Source: Eunapius fragilis (lineage: Eukaryota; Porifera; Demospongiae; Spongillida; Spongillidae). Taken from it: a DNA stretch of 64,000 nucleotides. The first letter of the stretch is position 1. The number at the start of each line of letters is the position of its first letter. A model generated the notes under the pieces. It saw only the letters and a list, made by a program, of their open reading frames with translations, ran no database searches and had not been told where the DNA came from. The stretch spans positions 2,582,572 to 2,646,571 of the forward strand of contig OY811981.1 in the NCBI GenBank assembly GCA_963681505.1, in the 5' to 3' direction. A program made the translations under genes and the position numbers. Shown one piece after another: positions 49,785 through 62,129 of this stretch.

Positions 49785-52700
49785 ATATGTGTGTGTGTGT
49801 GATACATAAATTGAGAGATGTGCCCATACCACATGCTCTGGAGCTAAAGCATCACTTTCACTGAGGGTATTACCAGTTGTATTAATGGTTTTAACACCAC
49901 AAGTCCATCAGAAATGTTCCCCCCACACCCCAAACTGAATAAAAAATAGAAGTGGGTATCTCCATCTGCAAATGGTTCCACGTATATCTCACGTTGGAGC
50001 ACCATTTTATTTCCTTACATGCTCAAAAAAAAAAAAAAAGGTCATAGAAGCGTAACAGTTACGGAGGTATGCTTAGTTCTAAACACGAAACTTTTTTTTT
50101 TCTAACGAGGGCGGAGGGGAGGGAGGGGGCGGGGTGCATACACCAATATCACACTGCACACACAAATGTTCATATACGTACCATCCACACGCAACACACA
50201 GTCACAAATGCCCACACCACCCACCACGCCCGAAGGGCTCACCATAGCAGACGTTGTATCTAGCTGGGAGGTACCCCCCAGCGCAGGTACTGCAGCAGGT
50301 GGCGTCCTCGAACTTAAAGGGAGGTCGTGAGCTGGGGCTTGGGGACAGGCAGTTGGTGAGGTTGGGAGCAGCCTCTGCAGCACGTCTCCTGATCTCATGG
50401 AGAAGGCCATTGCTACTGCTAGGGGCCGCACCTGGGGGGAGGAGAGGTCATGTGTGTATAAGAGGTAGCATATGCTCTAGAGGAATGAAATGCAAGTACA
50501 TGTACATGTGCCTGGTAGTACTAAGGTCATTATTATTGTGCGTACACCCCTCCCCACCCCACCACCCCTTTACAAAGCTATCACGGAATCTAAGGCAATG
50601 AATTTCAAATAGGTGCCCATCTGCATTGAAGTATTACAGCTAGCTTGAAACACCATTGCAGGCAGAGGACAATGCAATCATAATGTGTACTCTCACCACA
50701 CACAGCTTGGTCTTCAGCTGACATGCATCACTAACTAATTTAAACTTAAGCACACAAATAAACTTCTTTGCCTATGTCAAATTTACAAGTTATTACACTC
50801 ATTAATTAGTGGGGGTTGCGATGTATGGTCTCATGCTAGGGTTTGGGGTGGAAGGGGGGGGGGGGGGGGGAGAGGGAGGACAGGCAAACACAAATACAAT
50901 AAAGATGCATACACACATCCACACACACATCCACACACACATGCGTACACACAAACACACTTCATACTTACGTTTGGAGACACCGCTGAAGTTAGGGACT
51001 GACGGTACATACGAATTCAAGACAACGGCTGTTGTACACACTGCAATCGTCATCACATGCACAAATATGTGGTGTGAGAAATGGTGTTGGTGAGAGTGCG
51101 GTTGTTGGTGTGGTGTGTGAGGGTGTATGGTATGCACACGGGTACGTGTGCGGAATGGATGCATGGGTGTATGTGTGATGTGTGCGGGAGAATAAGACAA
51201 CCATGATCAGGTTGAACACCACAACGGCGCAGCGGGGGCAGTACAGCTTGCTGCTACCGTGACAGAAACGTATAAGTATTGTACACACACTTGCCAACGA
51301 CAAAAACATGTAATTCAATAGTTTCTGAATCAGACCATGCACCAATTAAAAAGATGGATGGGTACAATGAAAGTCAGGGGTTTTCCCCCCAGGAAATCCT
51401 GAGGTCATTTCATGTGCTATATTAAAGACAGGCCCATGCCGGCTACACATGGTATGGGTGGGTGGGCTTTTAATAGACAAGGAAAGCAAAACATTCTCTA
51501 ACGAGAAAGTTGGTGGGATATAGGAATTGGAGGCAAAGGTGGTGTAAAAAGGAAGGGAACAAGGTTTTGGGAAAAGAAAAATGAGACAAAAATCCTATAT
51601 TTAGCACTTCTGTTACATTTACACGTGCTAAATATAGGATTTTTGTCTCATTTTTCTTTTCCCAAAACCTTGTTCCCTTCCTTTTTACACCACCTTTGCC
51701 TCCAATTCCTATATCCCACCAACTTTCTCGTTAGAGAATGTTTTTCTTTACTTGTTTCCTCTATTTTTTCATTATCATTTTTTATGGATTATTAATACTG
51801 GCAAGTGCCCCCCCCCCCCCACTTCAACTACCGTCACAAGCAGACACCCGCTTTTGTTTGGGATCACTGTAAGGAACGCGGGAGAAATTTAACTCGTCGT
51901 CTGCTCTCTCCTCTTTTGTTTGTACAATTCTAAATATACGTAAATGTTGCCATGGGAACGCTTCAATTCAACACTAGGCATTACGTAATGATTACGTATA
52001 TCAGTTTTATGCTTTATTCATACATCTGATACTTGAAGATGTCCTTCCAGGAGATTCTAAAGCGATTGGTATAATTGGCGCTCTTTAAAACCATTCCTAT
52101 CCGGAGTTATACTCACCCGAGAAGAAGACGAAGACGACGTTGACAATGGAGAAGATTTGGCCTGGGGACGAGGCTTTTTTGTTCTCTTAAAGCAAACAGT
52201 TTGATGACTGGAATAAATGACCGTCTTTGCCTTCTGGTTTGATAGCAACAAAGAGCAACACTATCCATTTCTCGGTACGCGAGTTATACGCGGGTGGCGT
52301 TTTTAAAATGATATTCACAACCCAGGTCAATTCCTATATAGATACATATCACAAGGCTGCGTTGGCAAATGGAATGGACCGAGGACTGGCTTGTTCCATA
52401 TCAGACACCTTGTCTGAGCTAGTGTACACTGATTGTTGGGCTATTATTAGAGTTGAAAGCATGTACAGGATTGATCTGAATGCTCAAAGCTCACACAAGT
52501 GGTCCATGTGTACAAATCAAAAGGTTGACCGCCCAAGGCACAGTGAATGAAAACCTGTTCCCATCAAAATTGGTGTGGCACGTAAACACCCACTTCCCCT
52601 ACTTCCCCTCCTCCTCCTCCCCTGTGGTACGTACACACCCACTTCCCCTCCTCCTCCTCCTCTGTGGTACGTACACAACCACTTCCCCTACTTCCCCTCC

Positions 52701-52948
52701 TCCTCCTCCTCCCCTGTGGCACATACACACCCACTTCCCCTCCTCCTCCCCTCTTCCACACTTACCCTTGCAGGTGGGTCCTGTGAACAGAGTCCCACAG
52801 GTACACTTGGTGCAGTTTGCATCGGGCTGTCCATATGGAGCACAGGCGTTACATTCTGTATGTTACCATGGAGATGACAACTAACGTACCAAAACTAGCA
52901 ACAGTCCAAGTCAATGGCAAATACAAACATGTGAGATACAATTTTCTA

Positions 52949-53023
<75 letters not shown>

Positions 53024-56000
53024 AACCAGATGGGACCACATGGGGACTGGTAAACCCCTCTGATACATGGGGGCCCAGCCCATCAAGGGTTCATTTGGAC
53101 CACCCCTATGGAATTTCTATTGCAATTGTTGGAAGATGATTGACACATGGTTTGCAAAGATTTTTTTGTGTTTGTACGCTATACATATGACTGAAAGCTT
53201 ATCAATAATTGCCAACAGTACAATGTGTGGTGCCCCCATCACTTTCATTGCTAAGTTCCCTTTTATTTATTTTAAAAACACTACGTTTTGGGGGAAGGGG
53301 GGGGGGGGGGGGGGGGGGGGAGGTGTTCAGTAGTTGAGACAGTTCTTTAACATCACTTTGCAGATACTTGGACACCAGACATTAGCGTACACGGATAGGA
53401 AACAACTCCGTAACCTGCGCCAAAACGGGGAAATGATCCACTTGGAGCACATAGATGTACCAGATCGTTCTAATAGGCCCTAACCTAAGTATTACAAATG
53501 ATAGACACACTAGTGAAGCAAAGGATGTGCTTGATTAACATGGACACAAAGAAGTCACAAATTTGCTTGGCAAATTAGCACCACCCACTTTGGCACAAAC
53601 AAAAATAAAAATCACAAACTAACCACCACCAAAAGAAAAAAAAAACACCCACTTCCTCCAGTGCATGCAGGACTGGAGTGTTGCTTTGTGGATTGGTGGG
53701 TTCACATGCTTGGATTAGTGAGATGTTATTACTCAGAGCTTAAAAGGACCTTGGTAACAAAATCCAAGTTTTTTTTTTTAGGGATCCAAGTATCTGACTG
53801 AATACTCTCTACAATGCAAACCACCTATGTTTAGAACTTACTTCATATGCCCCCCTCCCCCCACCTCTCATCTCATATGCCCCCTCCCCCCACCTCTCAT
53901 ATCTCATATGCCCCCCTCCCCCACCTCTCATATCTCATATGCCCCCTCCCCCCACCTCTCATCTCATATGCCCCCCACCTTGTCAGTATCAGTAAGAACA
54001 TGACCATGCCATTGGAGGGGGAACATGACCATGCCATTGGAGGGGGTACATGACCATGCCATTGGAGGGTGTACATGACCATGCCATTGGAGGGGGTACA
54101 TGACCATGTCATTGGAGGGGGAACATGACCATGCCATTGGAGGGGGTACATGACCATGCCATTGGAGGGTGTACATGACCATGCCATTGGAGGGGGTACA
54201 TGACCATGTCATTGGAGGGGGAACATGACCATGCCATTGGAGGGGGTACATGACCATGCCATTGGAGGGGGTACATGACCATGCCATTGGAGGGGGAACA
54301 TGACCATGCCATTGGAGGGGGTACATGACCATGCCATTGGAGGGGGAACATGACCATACCATTGGAGGGGGTACATGACCATGTCATTGGAGGGGGTACA
54401 TGACCATGTCATTGGAGGGGGAACACGACCATGCCATTGGAGGGGGAACATGACCATGCCATTGGAGGGGGTACATGACCATGTCATTGGAGGGGGTACA
54501 TGACCATGCCATTGGAGGGGGAACATGACCATGCCATTGGAGGGGGAACATGACCATGTCATTGGAGGGGGAACACGACCATGTCATTGGAGGGGGAATA
54601 TGACCATGTCATTGGAGGGGGTACATGACCATGTCATTGGAGGGGGTACATGACCATGTCATTGGAGGGGGTACATGACCATGTCATTGGAGGGGGAACA
54701 CGACCATGCCATTGGAGGGGGAACATGACCATACCATTGGAGGGGGTACATGACCATGTCATTGGAGGGGTACATGACCATGTCATTGGAGGGGGTACAT
54801 GACCATGTCATTGGAGGGGGAATATGACCATGTCATTGGAGGGGGAACATGACCATGTCATTGGAGGGGGTACATGACCATGTCATTGGAGGGGGTACAT
54901 GACCATGCCATTGGAGGGGGTACATGACCATGTCATTGGAGGGGGTACATGACCATGTCATTGGAGGGGGTACATGACCATGTCATTGGAGGGGGAACAT
55001 GACCATGTCATTGGAGGGGGAACATGACCATGTCATTGGAGGGGGAACATGACCATGCCATTGGAGGGGGAACATGACCATGCCATTGGAGGGGGTACAT
55101 GACCATGTCATTGGAGGGGGTACATGACCATGTCATTGGAGGGGGTACATGACCATGCCATTGGAGGGGGTACATGACCATGCCATTGGAGGGGGTACAT
55201 GACCATGTCATTGGAGGGGGTACATGACCATGCCATTGGAGGGGGTACATGACCATGTCATTGGAGGGGGAACATGACCATGTCATTGGAGGGGGAACAT
55301 GACCATGCCATTGGAGGGGGAACATGACCATGCCATTGGAGGGGGTACATGACCATGTCATTGGAGGGGGTACATGACCATGTCATTGGAGGGGGTACAT
55401 GACCATGTCATTGGAGGGGGTACATGACCATGTCATTGGAGGGGGAACATGACCATGTCATTGGAGGGGGAACATGACCATGTCATTGGAGGGGGAACAT
55501 GACCATGCCATTGGAGGGGGAACATGACCATGCCATTGGAGGGGGAACATGACCATGTCATTGGAGGGGGAACATGACCATGCCATTGGAGGGGGTACAT
55601 GACCATGCCATTGGAGGGGGAACATGACCATGCCATTGGAGGGGGAACATGACCATGTCATTGGAGGGGGTACATGACCATGCCATTGGAGGGGGTACAT
55701 GACCATGCCATTGGAGGGGGAACATGACCATACCATTGGAGGGGGTACATGACCATGTCATTGGAGGGGGTACATGACCATGTCATTGGAGGGGGAACAC
55801 GACCATGCCATTGGAGGGGGAACATGACCATGCCATTGGAGGGGGAACATGACCATGCCATTGGAGGGGGAACATGACCATGCCATTGGAGGGGGAACAT
55901 GACCATGCCATTGGAGGGGGAACATGACCATGTCATTGGAGGGGGAACACGACCATGTCATTGGAGGGGGAACATGACCATGCCATTGGAGGGGGAACAT

Positions 56001-58693
56001 GACCATGTCATTGGGGGGGGGGGGTACATGACCATGCCATATGCCATTGGAGGGGGAACATGACCATGTCATTGGAGGGGGTACATGACCATGTCATTGG
56101 AGGGGGAACACGACCATGCCATTGGAGGGGGTACATGACCATGTCATTGGAGGGGGAACATGACCATGCCATTGGAGGGGGAACATGACCATGCCATTGG
56201 AGGGGGAACATGACCATGTCATTGGAGGGGGTACATGACCATGTCATTGGAGGGGGTACATGACCATGTCATTGGAGGGGGTACATGACCATACCATTGG
56301 AGGGGGAACATGACCATGTCATTGGAGGGGGAACATGACCATGTCATTGGAGGGGGTACATGACCATGTCATTGGAGGGGGTACATGACCATGTCATTGG
56401 AGGGGGTACATGACCATGCCATTGGAGGGGGAATATGACCATGCCATTGGAGGGGGAACATGACCATGTCATTGGAGGGGGAACATGACCATGTCATTGG
56501 AGGGGGAATATGACCATGTCATTGGAGGGGGAACATGACCATGTCATTGGAGGGGGTACATGACCATGTCATTGGAGGGGGTACATGACCATACCATTGG
56601 AGGGGAAACATGACCATGTCATTGGAGGGGGTACATGACCATGCCATTGGAGGGGGAATATGACCATGCCATTGGAGGGGGTACATGACCATGCCATTGG
56701 AGGGGGTACATGACCATGTCATTGGAGGGGGAACATGACCATACCATTGGAGGGGGAACATGACCATGTCATTGGAGGGGGTACATGACCATGTCATTGG
56801 AGGGGGTACATGACCATACCATTGGAGGGGGAACATGACCATGTCATTGGAGGGGGTACATGACCATGTCATTGGAGGGGGTACATGACCATGTCATTGG
56901 AGGGGGAACATGACCATACCATTGGAGGGGGAACATGACCATGTCATTGGAGGGGGTACATGACCATGTCATTGGAGGGGGTACATGACCATACCATTGG
57001 AGGGGGAACATGACCATGTCATTGGAGGGGGTACATGACCATGCCATTGGAGGGGGAATATGACCATGCCATTGGAGGGGGTACATGACCATGCCATTGG
57101 AGGGGGAACATGACCATGTCATTGGAGGGGGTACATGACCATGTCATTGGAGGGGGTACATGACCATGTCATTGGAGGGGGAACATGACCATACCATTGG
57201 AGGGGGTACATGACCATGCCATTGGAGGGGGTACATGACCATACCATTGGAGGGGGTACATGACCATGCCATTGGAGGGGGAACATGACCATGCCATTGG
57301 AGGGGGTACATGACCATGTCATTGGAGGGGGAACATGACCATACCATTGGAGGGGGTACATGACCATGCCATTGGAGGGGGAACATGACCATACCATTGG
57401 AGGGGGTACATGACCATGCCATTGGAGGGGGAACATGACCATGCCATTGGAGGGGGAACATGACCATGTCATTGGAGGGGGAACATGACCATACCATTGG
57501 AGGGGGTACATGACCATGCCATTGGAGGGGGAACATGACCATGCCATTGGAGGGGGTACATGACCATGTCATTGGAGGGGGAACATGACCATGTCATTGG
57601 AGGGGGTACATGACCATGTCATTGGAGGGGGTACATGACCATGTCATTGGAGGGGGAACATGACCATGCCATTGGAGGGGGTACATGACCATGTCATTGG
57701 AGGGGGTACATGACCATGCCATTGGAGGGGGTACATGACCATGCCATTGGAGGGGGAACATGACCATGCCATTGGAGGGGGAACATGACCATGTCATTGG
57801 AGGGGGTACATGACCATGTCATTGGAGGGGGAACATGACCATGTCATTGGAGGGGGAACATGACCATGCCATTGGAGGGGGTACATGACCATGTCATTGG
57901 AGGGGGTACATGACCATGCCATTGGAGGGGGAACATGACCATGTCATTGGAGGGGGTACATGACCATGTCATTGGAGGGGGTACATGACCATACCATTGG
58001 AGGGGGAACATGACCATGTCATTGGAGGGGGTACATGACCATGCCATTGGAGGGAATACATGACCATGTCATTGGAGGGGGAACATGACCATGTCATTGG
58101 AGGGGGTACATGACCATGCCATTGGAGGGGGAACATGACCATGTCATTGGAGGGGGTACATGACCATGTCATTGGAGGGGGTACATGACCATGCCATTGG
58201 AGGGGGAACATGACCATGTCATTGGAGGGGGAACATGACCATGTCATTGGAGGGGGTACTACATGACCATGCCATTGGAGGGGGAACATGACCATGTCAT
58301 TGGAGGGGGTACATGACCATGTCATTGGAGGGGGAACATGACCATGTCATTGGAGGGGGTACTGCATGACCTGACATCAGAAGCATTGCCAGCACACAGC
58401 ATGTATGTTGGCTTGCCTCCAAAGGAAAAGGATATAGGACCACGGGAGTCATACAAGGTTCACTACCAACATCCCGGCACCAAGGTCTAGCCCTTGGCTA
58501 TACCCAAGGTCTAGGAACACGACTAGAGTCATGACCGGACTTGGCCCAATGCCCGACACTATCACACGGCTTTGTCCAGTGACCCACTGCAGTCCTGCGT
58601 TACACCCTGGAGGTTAACAATGAATGGTACATCCCCAGCTGTTGGGACCACTTGCATGTGCAGGACTTAGCAGGTACCTGACACAAGCAACAA

Positions 58694-58729
<36 letters not shown>

Positions 58730-58946
58730 TAGTACTTTCAATTCGATGTACTGACAGTTATTAGTTTACAAGGTCGTGCAACTTGTGCCTACGTCACATG
58801 AAGGTCACATGACCGCAACATTCACGCAGCATTTGGGGACAACATGCTTCATGCACACGACCACAAATACATACTTTACACACACAAACATATGCACATG
58901 TACACACACACATACACACACATGTACACACACATACACACATATA

Positions 58947-58987
<41 letters not shown>

Positions 58988-59904
58988 CCTTGACACATGG
59001 TCCCACTGTACAGGCCAGTACACTGGCAGAGCATGTCCATATTAGGGTTGGGCCACTGATGAGGATATGGACAGCTGGTGGCACACGTTCCATTGGTCAG
59101 TTTGGCTGAAGCACACAATGTACAGTTGCTAGGTTGTGAACCAACACATCTAGCACACAATGGGTCACAGGCTGCATGTAGACAGAGAGAAGTATAACTT
59201 ATATGCTCTACACCATCCAAGAAGCCACGCCCCCGCAACCTCCTCACTCGGACATACGTATCGAGAGAGATGCTGAGGTGAACTGAACACAAAGGCAATA
59301 AATAGCACACGAGGGCATAATGACGAGCACGAGTCTACTCGCAACATGCCCTCCATACACGGGCGCGTTCCTTTGTACGGAAGATGCAATCCTAGGCGGA
59401 CCTAGATTATGGTAGATGCCCATATGACCACGTGCCCCCCTTCCCCTTCGCTACAGGACACGGGGGGATACTCGACGCCTCTCCCCTAATAACAAAAACT
59501 ACGGGGGCTCCTTCCCTAGCTTTTGCCCCAAAAATACATCCGAACTCACGCGCGCTGCAGGGCTGGACCGCGTCGACGCACTGAGCGGAGCACGCTCGTC
59601 CGATGGAGGAGGGACTGGCGCTCAGGGAAGAAGGGAGGGACACCAGCACACTACCAACGCACGTCAAGGTGAAGCGAGCCGTCGCGTTGCTGGATCTGTT
59701 GAAAGCCGACAGGATGACCTTGTCCACGGACCCGGACGGAGTGACAGAAAGGCAGTTGATGACAGCCTCTCCGAACATGGACGCGAACGGATTCCGTATC
59801 TGGTCGTCCGACTGGTAGCATGCCGGAGAGGTCACTGTTTGGGCAGACGTCCCTGACAATCCTTGCAAGAGGAGACACGCCATCAACCACGACAGCCCCT
59901 GCAT
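48310..59904 (-). CDS. CRM-B: signal-peptide, multi-Cys-domain, single-pass membrane protein (long paralog)
   Basis: Exons: 59550-59904, 58989-59171, 52766-52855, 50972-51040 (probable), 50243-50431, 49590-49730, 48557-48652, 48310-48437. Total 1251 nt, 416 codons; without the 69-bp exon 1182 nt. Every intron is phase 1. Exons 1 and 2 and the last two closely match CRM-A, with identical lengths for exon 1 (355) and the coiled-coil exon (96). Extra exons encode an EGF/laminin-like Cys module (CNACAPYG...CTCGTLFTGPTC), a Ser/Pro and CCSTCAGGY module, and a furin-like Cys module (CGIDYCTLCQQ...CLQC). The membrane span is LPVVCFVMILFCLLMSVF and the tail is His/Gly-rich. It is likely a cell-surface protein, ligand unknown. 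Intron 2 is 6.1 kb and contains the 25-bp satellite. Confidence 0.8.
48439..48500. repeat. (GT)n microsatellite at the CRM-B last-exon acceptor
   Basis: On the coding strand this is a CA tract that ends directly in the CAG acceptor of the membrane-span exon. Confidence 0.97.
49290..49610. repeat. 47-bp tandem repeat containing copies of a splice donor
   Basis: About seven units. On the minus strand each unit carries the end of the CRM-B furin-like exon (AEYxSDPCVG), its GTAAGT donor and the first part of the intron. Six GTAAGT copies are intact (plus-strand cttaccca at 49349, 49396, 49443, 49490, 49537, 49585); a seventh at 49302 is mutated to cttcccca. The first unit is 48 bp, so use of the next donor would keep frame and add 16 residues. 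Confidence 0.9.
49732..49800. repeat. (GT)n microsatellite at the acceptor of the furin-like exon
   Basis: Coding-strand CA tract running directly into the CAG acceptor at 49731. Confidence 0.95.
51488..51744. repeat. Perfect inverted repeat, 120-bp arms, 17-bp loop
   Basis: Left arm 51488-51607 and right arm 51625-51744 are exact reverse complements; the loop is 51608-51624. No terminal features of known transposons and no coding were seen. The structure sits in a CRM-B intron. Confidence 0.95.
52590..52750. repeat. Pyrimidine-rich minisatellite next to an EGF-like exon
   Basis: Three to four units of cacttcccctcctcctcctc with gtggtacgtacacac spacers, starting 16 bases from the donor of the CRM-B exon 52766-52855. 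Confidence 0.85.
52951..53022. repeat. (CA)n microsatellite
   Basis: 72-bp CA tract with one TA interruption, about 95 bases from the CRM-B exon acceptor at 52855. Confidence 0.97.
53289..53322. repeat. G homopolymer run
   Basis: About 30 G residues with one AA interruption; likely quadruplex-forming and hard to size in sequencing. Confidence 0.9.
53846..53975. repeat. 33-37-bp pyrimidine-rich minisatellite, four copies
   Basis: Units of catatgccccctccccccac plus ctctcatctcat, immediately before the 25-bp satellite. Confidence 0.9.
53996..58363. repeat. 25-bp satellite, about 175 copies
   Basis: The unit is catgaccatgycattggagg then gggwa. Variation is concentrated at two positions: the base(s) before catt (gcc, gtc or acc) and the base before the final a (a or t). 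Occasional cacgacc and aatatg variants occur, plus a few length variants (about 54767, 56014-56045, 58258). The whole array lies in CRM-B intron 2. Open minus-strand frames of 67-142 codons across it reflect the period (three units = 25 codons) and are not genes. Confidence 0.98.
58698..58728. repeat. (GT)n microsatellite
   Basis: 31-bp GT tract in CRM-B intron 2. The adjoining sequence 58364-58690 shows no gene. Confidence 0.95.
58880..58985. repeat. (CA)n-rich microsatellite next to the CRM-B exon 2 donor
   Basis: On the coding strand the donor GTAGGT continues directly into GT repeats. Confidence 0.95.
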
Positions 59905-60738
59905 GTTGAGCCCAATCTAAAAACAGTGACGTGCGCTCTCACCGGAAAAATAATGGCTATCACGTGCGACAAATATTTGAAATCGGCGCTTTGTATGTGA
60001 CTTGACCGTTCACTTCATGTACACTCGACAGCGCTCCCACATGTGAAAAGCATTTAACTATACTATCTGCCGGAGCCCGCTCCTGCAGGCCTGCAGCCGA
60101 TTTTACTTTTTCTGTATTTATTTACAGTTATTACCCACAACCAAAAATCAAAACTTGGTACGGAAGTGTAATGCCCAACGGGTCTGTATCGGATTGTCAT
60201 GTGTTGTCATTACCATCCGATACACGCATTTGGCGGCACATCCTGTACCAGGTTGTATTTTTTTGGTTGTGTATAACGATTAACGTTATTAAATATAGGC
60301 ATTGTGCATGGGTGAAAATCAATTGGTAGATCGTTTCTCGATGTGCTACGTACGTTGCTTTGTGAAGAACTTTAGGATAGGCATTGTTATATGCATGCGA
60401 TGTAACTAAAAGAGTGCCGCTTGTAATTTTTGGGGGGCAACCCCCCCCCCCCCCTCCTAGCCAAGCCTGCTTGTCTACGGCTTTGCTCGATAACCTAGCA
60501 AAAGAAGTGAACACCTTTTTGCAGGGAGCGCTATATGCTTTTACCAACTTCCATTCTATAAATAGATAAGATAGTTATAAAATATTAAATTTAGTAACAC
60601 GAGTGTGCGCACAAATTAATGCACCGTAGGACAGATGGACAATCACTTCCTTTCAGCTTTTTTTTTCGCCATGATCTGAATACTACAGATATAATTTTAA
60701 TATGGCGCCCCCTTCCCGGCTTCCTATAATAATTATAT
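59905..60738. other. Upstream region of CRM-B
   Basis: No gene recognised. A C run is at 60439-60453. Promoter motifs could not be assigned. Confidence 0.45.
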
Positions 60739-60971
60739 GGAACAGTGTCCAGCAAAATCACCCTTGTGATACTTTTTCAAATTTTCCAGGACAAGCAAAA
60801 GAAAAGTAACGCTCGCATTGAAATTATGGCTAATTATAAATTCAGTACCTAATAACTTTAGTCCATTTTAGGATGCGGCGTAAAGACCACTTGATAGAAG
60901 CTCTTTGGAGTACACGGAAATCGAAAACTTGAAAAACTACCCAGAAGGGTGATTTTGCTAGACACTGTCCC
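60739..60971. mobile_element. MITE-like palindromic element, family 2, copy c
   Basis: Ends ggaacagtgtccagcaaaat and gctagacactgtccc. It is more diverged than copies a and b, with small internal deletions. A further isolated right end (gaactgtcccatataatta) occurs at about 60998-61016. Confidence 0.8.
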
Positions 60972-62129
60972 ATATAGTGATATATCATTTTCGCGTGAAC
61001 TGTCCCATATAATTATAGTTATCTCTAGCCAAATGTTACGTAACGATAATAGGATGTGACATGACATGCATCTCGTATGATCATCGTTGCGTACATTTTG
61101 ATCTGGGTACGAGATTATCTCTTTGGCTATATACACTGTCTGAGCTAACAGCTATCCCCCTGACTGATACGGTTTATGAAACCATGCAGTTAAGCTCTAC
61201 GTAATTCAAAAAGCAGGGAAGCCCTTCTATATGCACAACAGACTCACATATTTTGTTTCCTTTAATTTCTGTGAATTTATTTGTAAAAAAAAAAAAGAGC
61301 TGGTGAGACCAGGTGGCCTGGTTTGTCTTGCTTGCACTACAACATATTTATTAAGGCACTGTGGTAGCTATCTATTGAGGCACTACAACTTCCACCACAA
61401 GCAAGGGATGCAGGTCACTTTTGTGAACTGTCAAAGTGATCATTGTTGCACATGCACCAACTTTCACTGTAACTGTTAATCCTTTCTTCCGCCATATGAA
61501 GGGAGACACAGTGATATCATTTCAGTATATTTGCTACACACACTGTACATCTGTGGTAATTAGCAGGATTACATAGCTGTAGCTCATAGTACCATTGATC
61601 CTGCAACTGCTTATGGTTGCTGGGGTGCAGAAGCCCAGTCCACCATTTCTCGGCTAGCATCCTGTCTGGCCATCCAGTTGCAGTGTAGCAAATCCAAGGC
61701 CATCACTACCATCTACCAACGTCTCAATCTAACACTGGTGAGAACAAATGCTTGAGCTTTACTTTCACGTTCAGGCTTTTTCAGATCTGAGGGTGGAGTT
61801 TAACTTTGATTTTTGCATGTTTTTCAAGTGGTGTATATGTGTACTTGTACATGTATGAACTTCCATTAACCAAGCCGGGTCGCTGCTAATAGCAATATGG
61901 GAGGACGGTTGGTAGGCGTTCTCATGCCCCGATTCCGACCATAATTTGTATATCCTTCCGGTCAGGACACGTGGTGACAACGCTCTTGACTGAGTCGCGT
62001 GTCTGCTTTAGGCTCTGCGCATGCGCCTTAGGAGATCGTGTGCTGGCCTGTTGTGTTAACTTGCGTTAAACGATATATAAATAATTATATTATATTATTC
62101 AAAATGATAGCAATAAAATTCACATATTA
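60972..62129. other. Intergenic with RT-family fragment, otherwise nothing recognised
   Basis: The only coding-like segment is the retroelement remnant at 61600-61755, described separately. Confidence 0.5.
61600..61755 (+). mobile_element. Non-LTR RT-family terminal fragment
   Basis: The plus strand encodes YGCWGAEAQSTISRLASCLA, then QLQCSKSKAITTIYQRLNLTLVR. This corresponds to the last residues of the element at 17335-19925 (EAQSTFSCLASHLA...LYSRLNFTLVR). Nothing of the RT core is present. Confidence 0.75.

Noticed and set aside
52090-52250. Additional CRM-B exon (Ser-rich or hydrophobic depending on frame)
   Set aside because: A 45-bp phase-compatible segment with splice-like ends exists, but there is no paralog or domain support.
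53996-58363. CRISPR array or coding repeat protein
   Set aside because: Units are directly adjacent with no unique spacers and no cas genes; the minus-strand open frames only follow the 25-bp period, and the setting is a eukaryotic intron.
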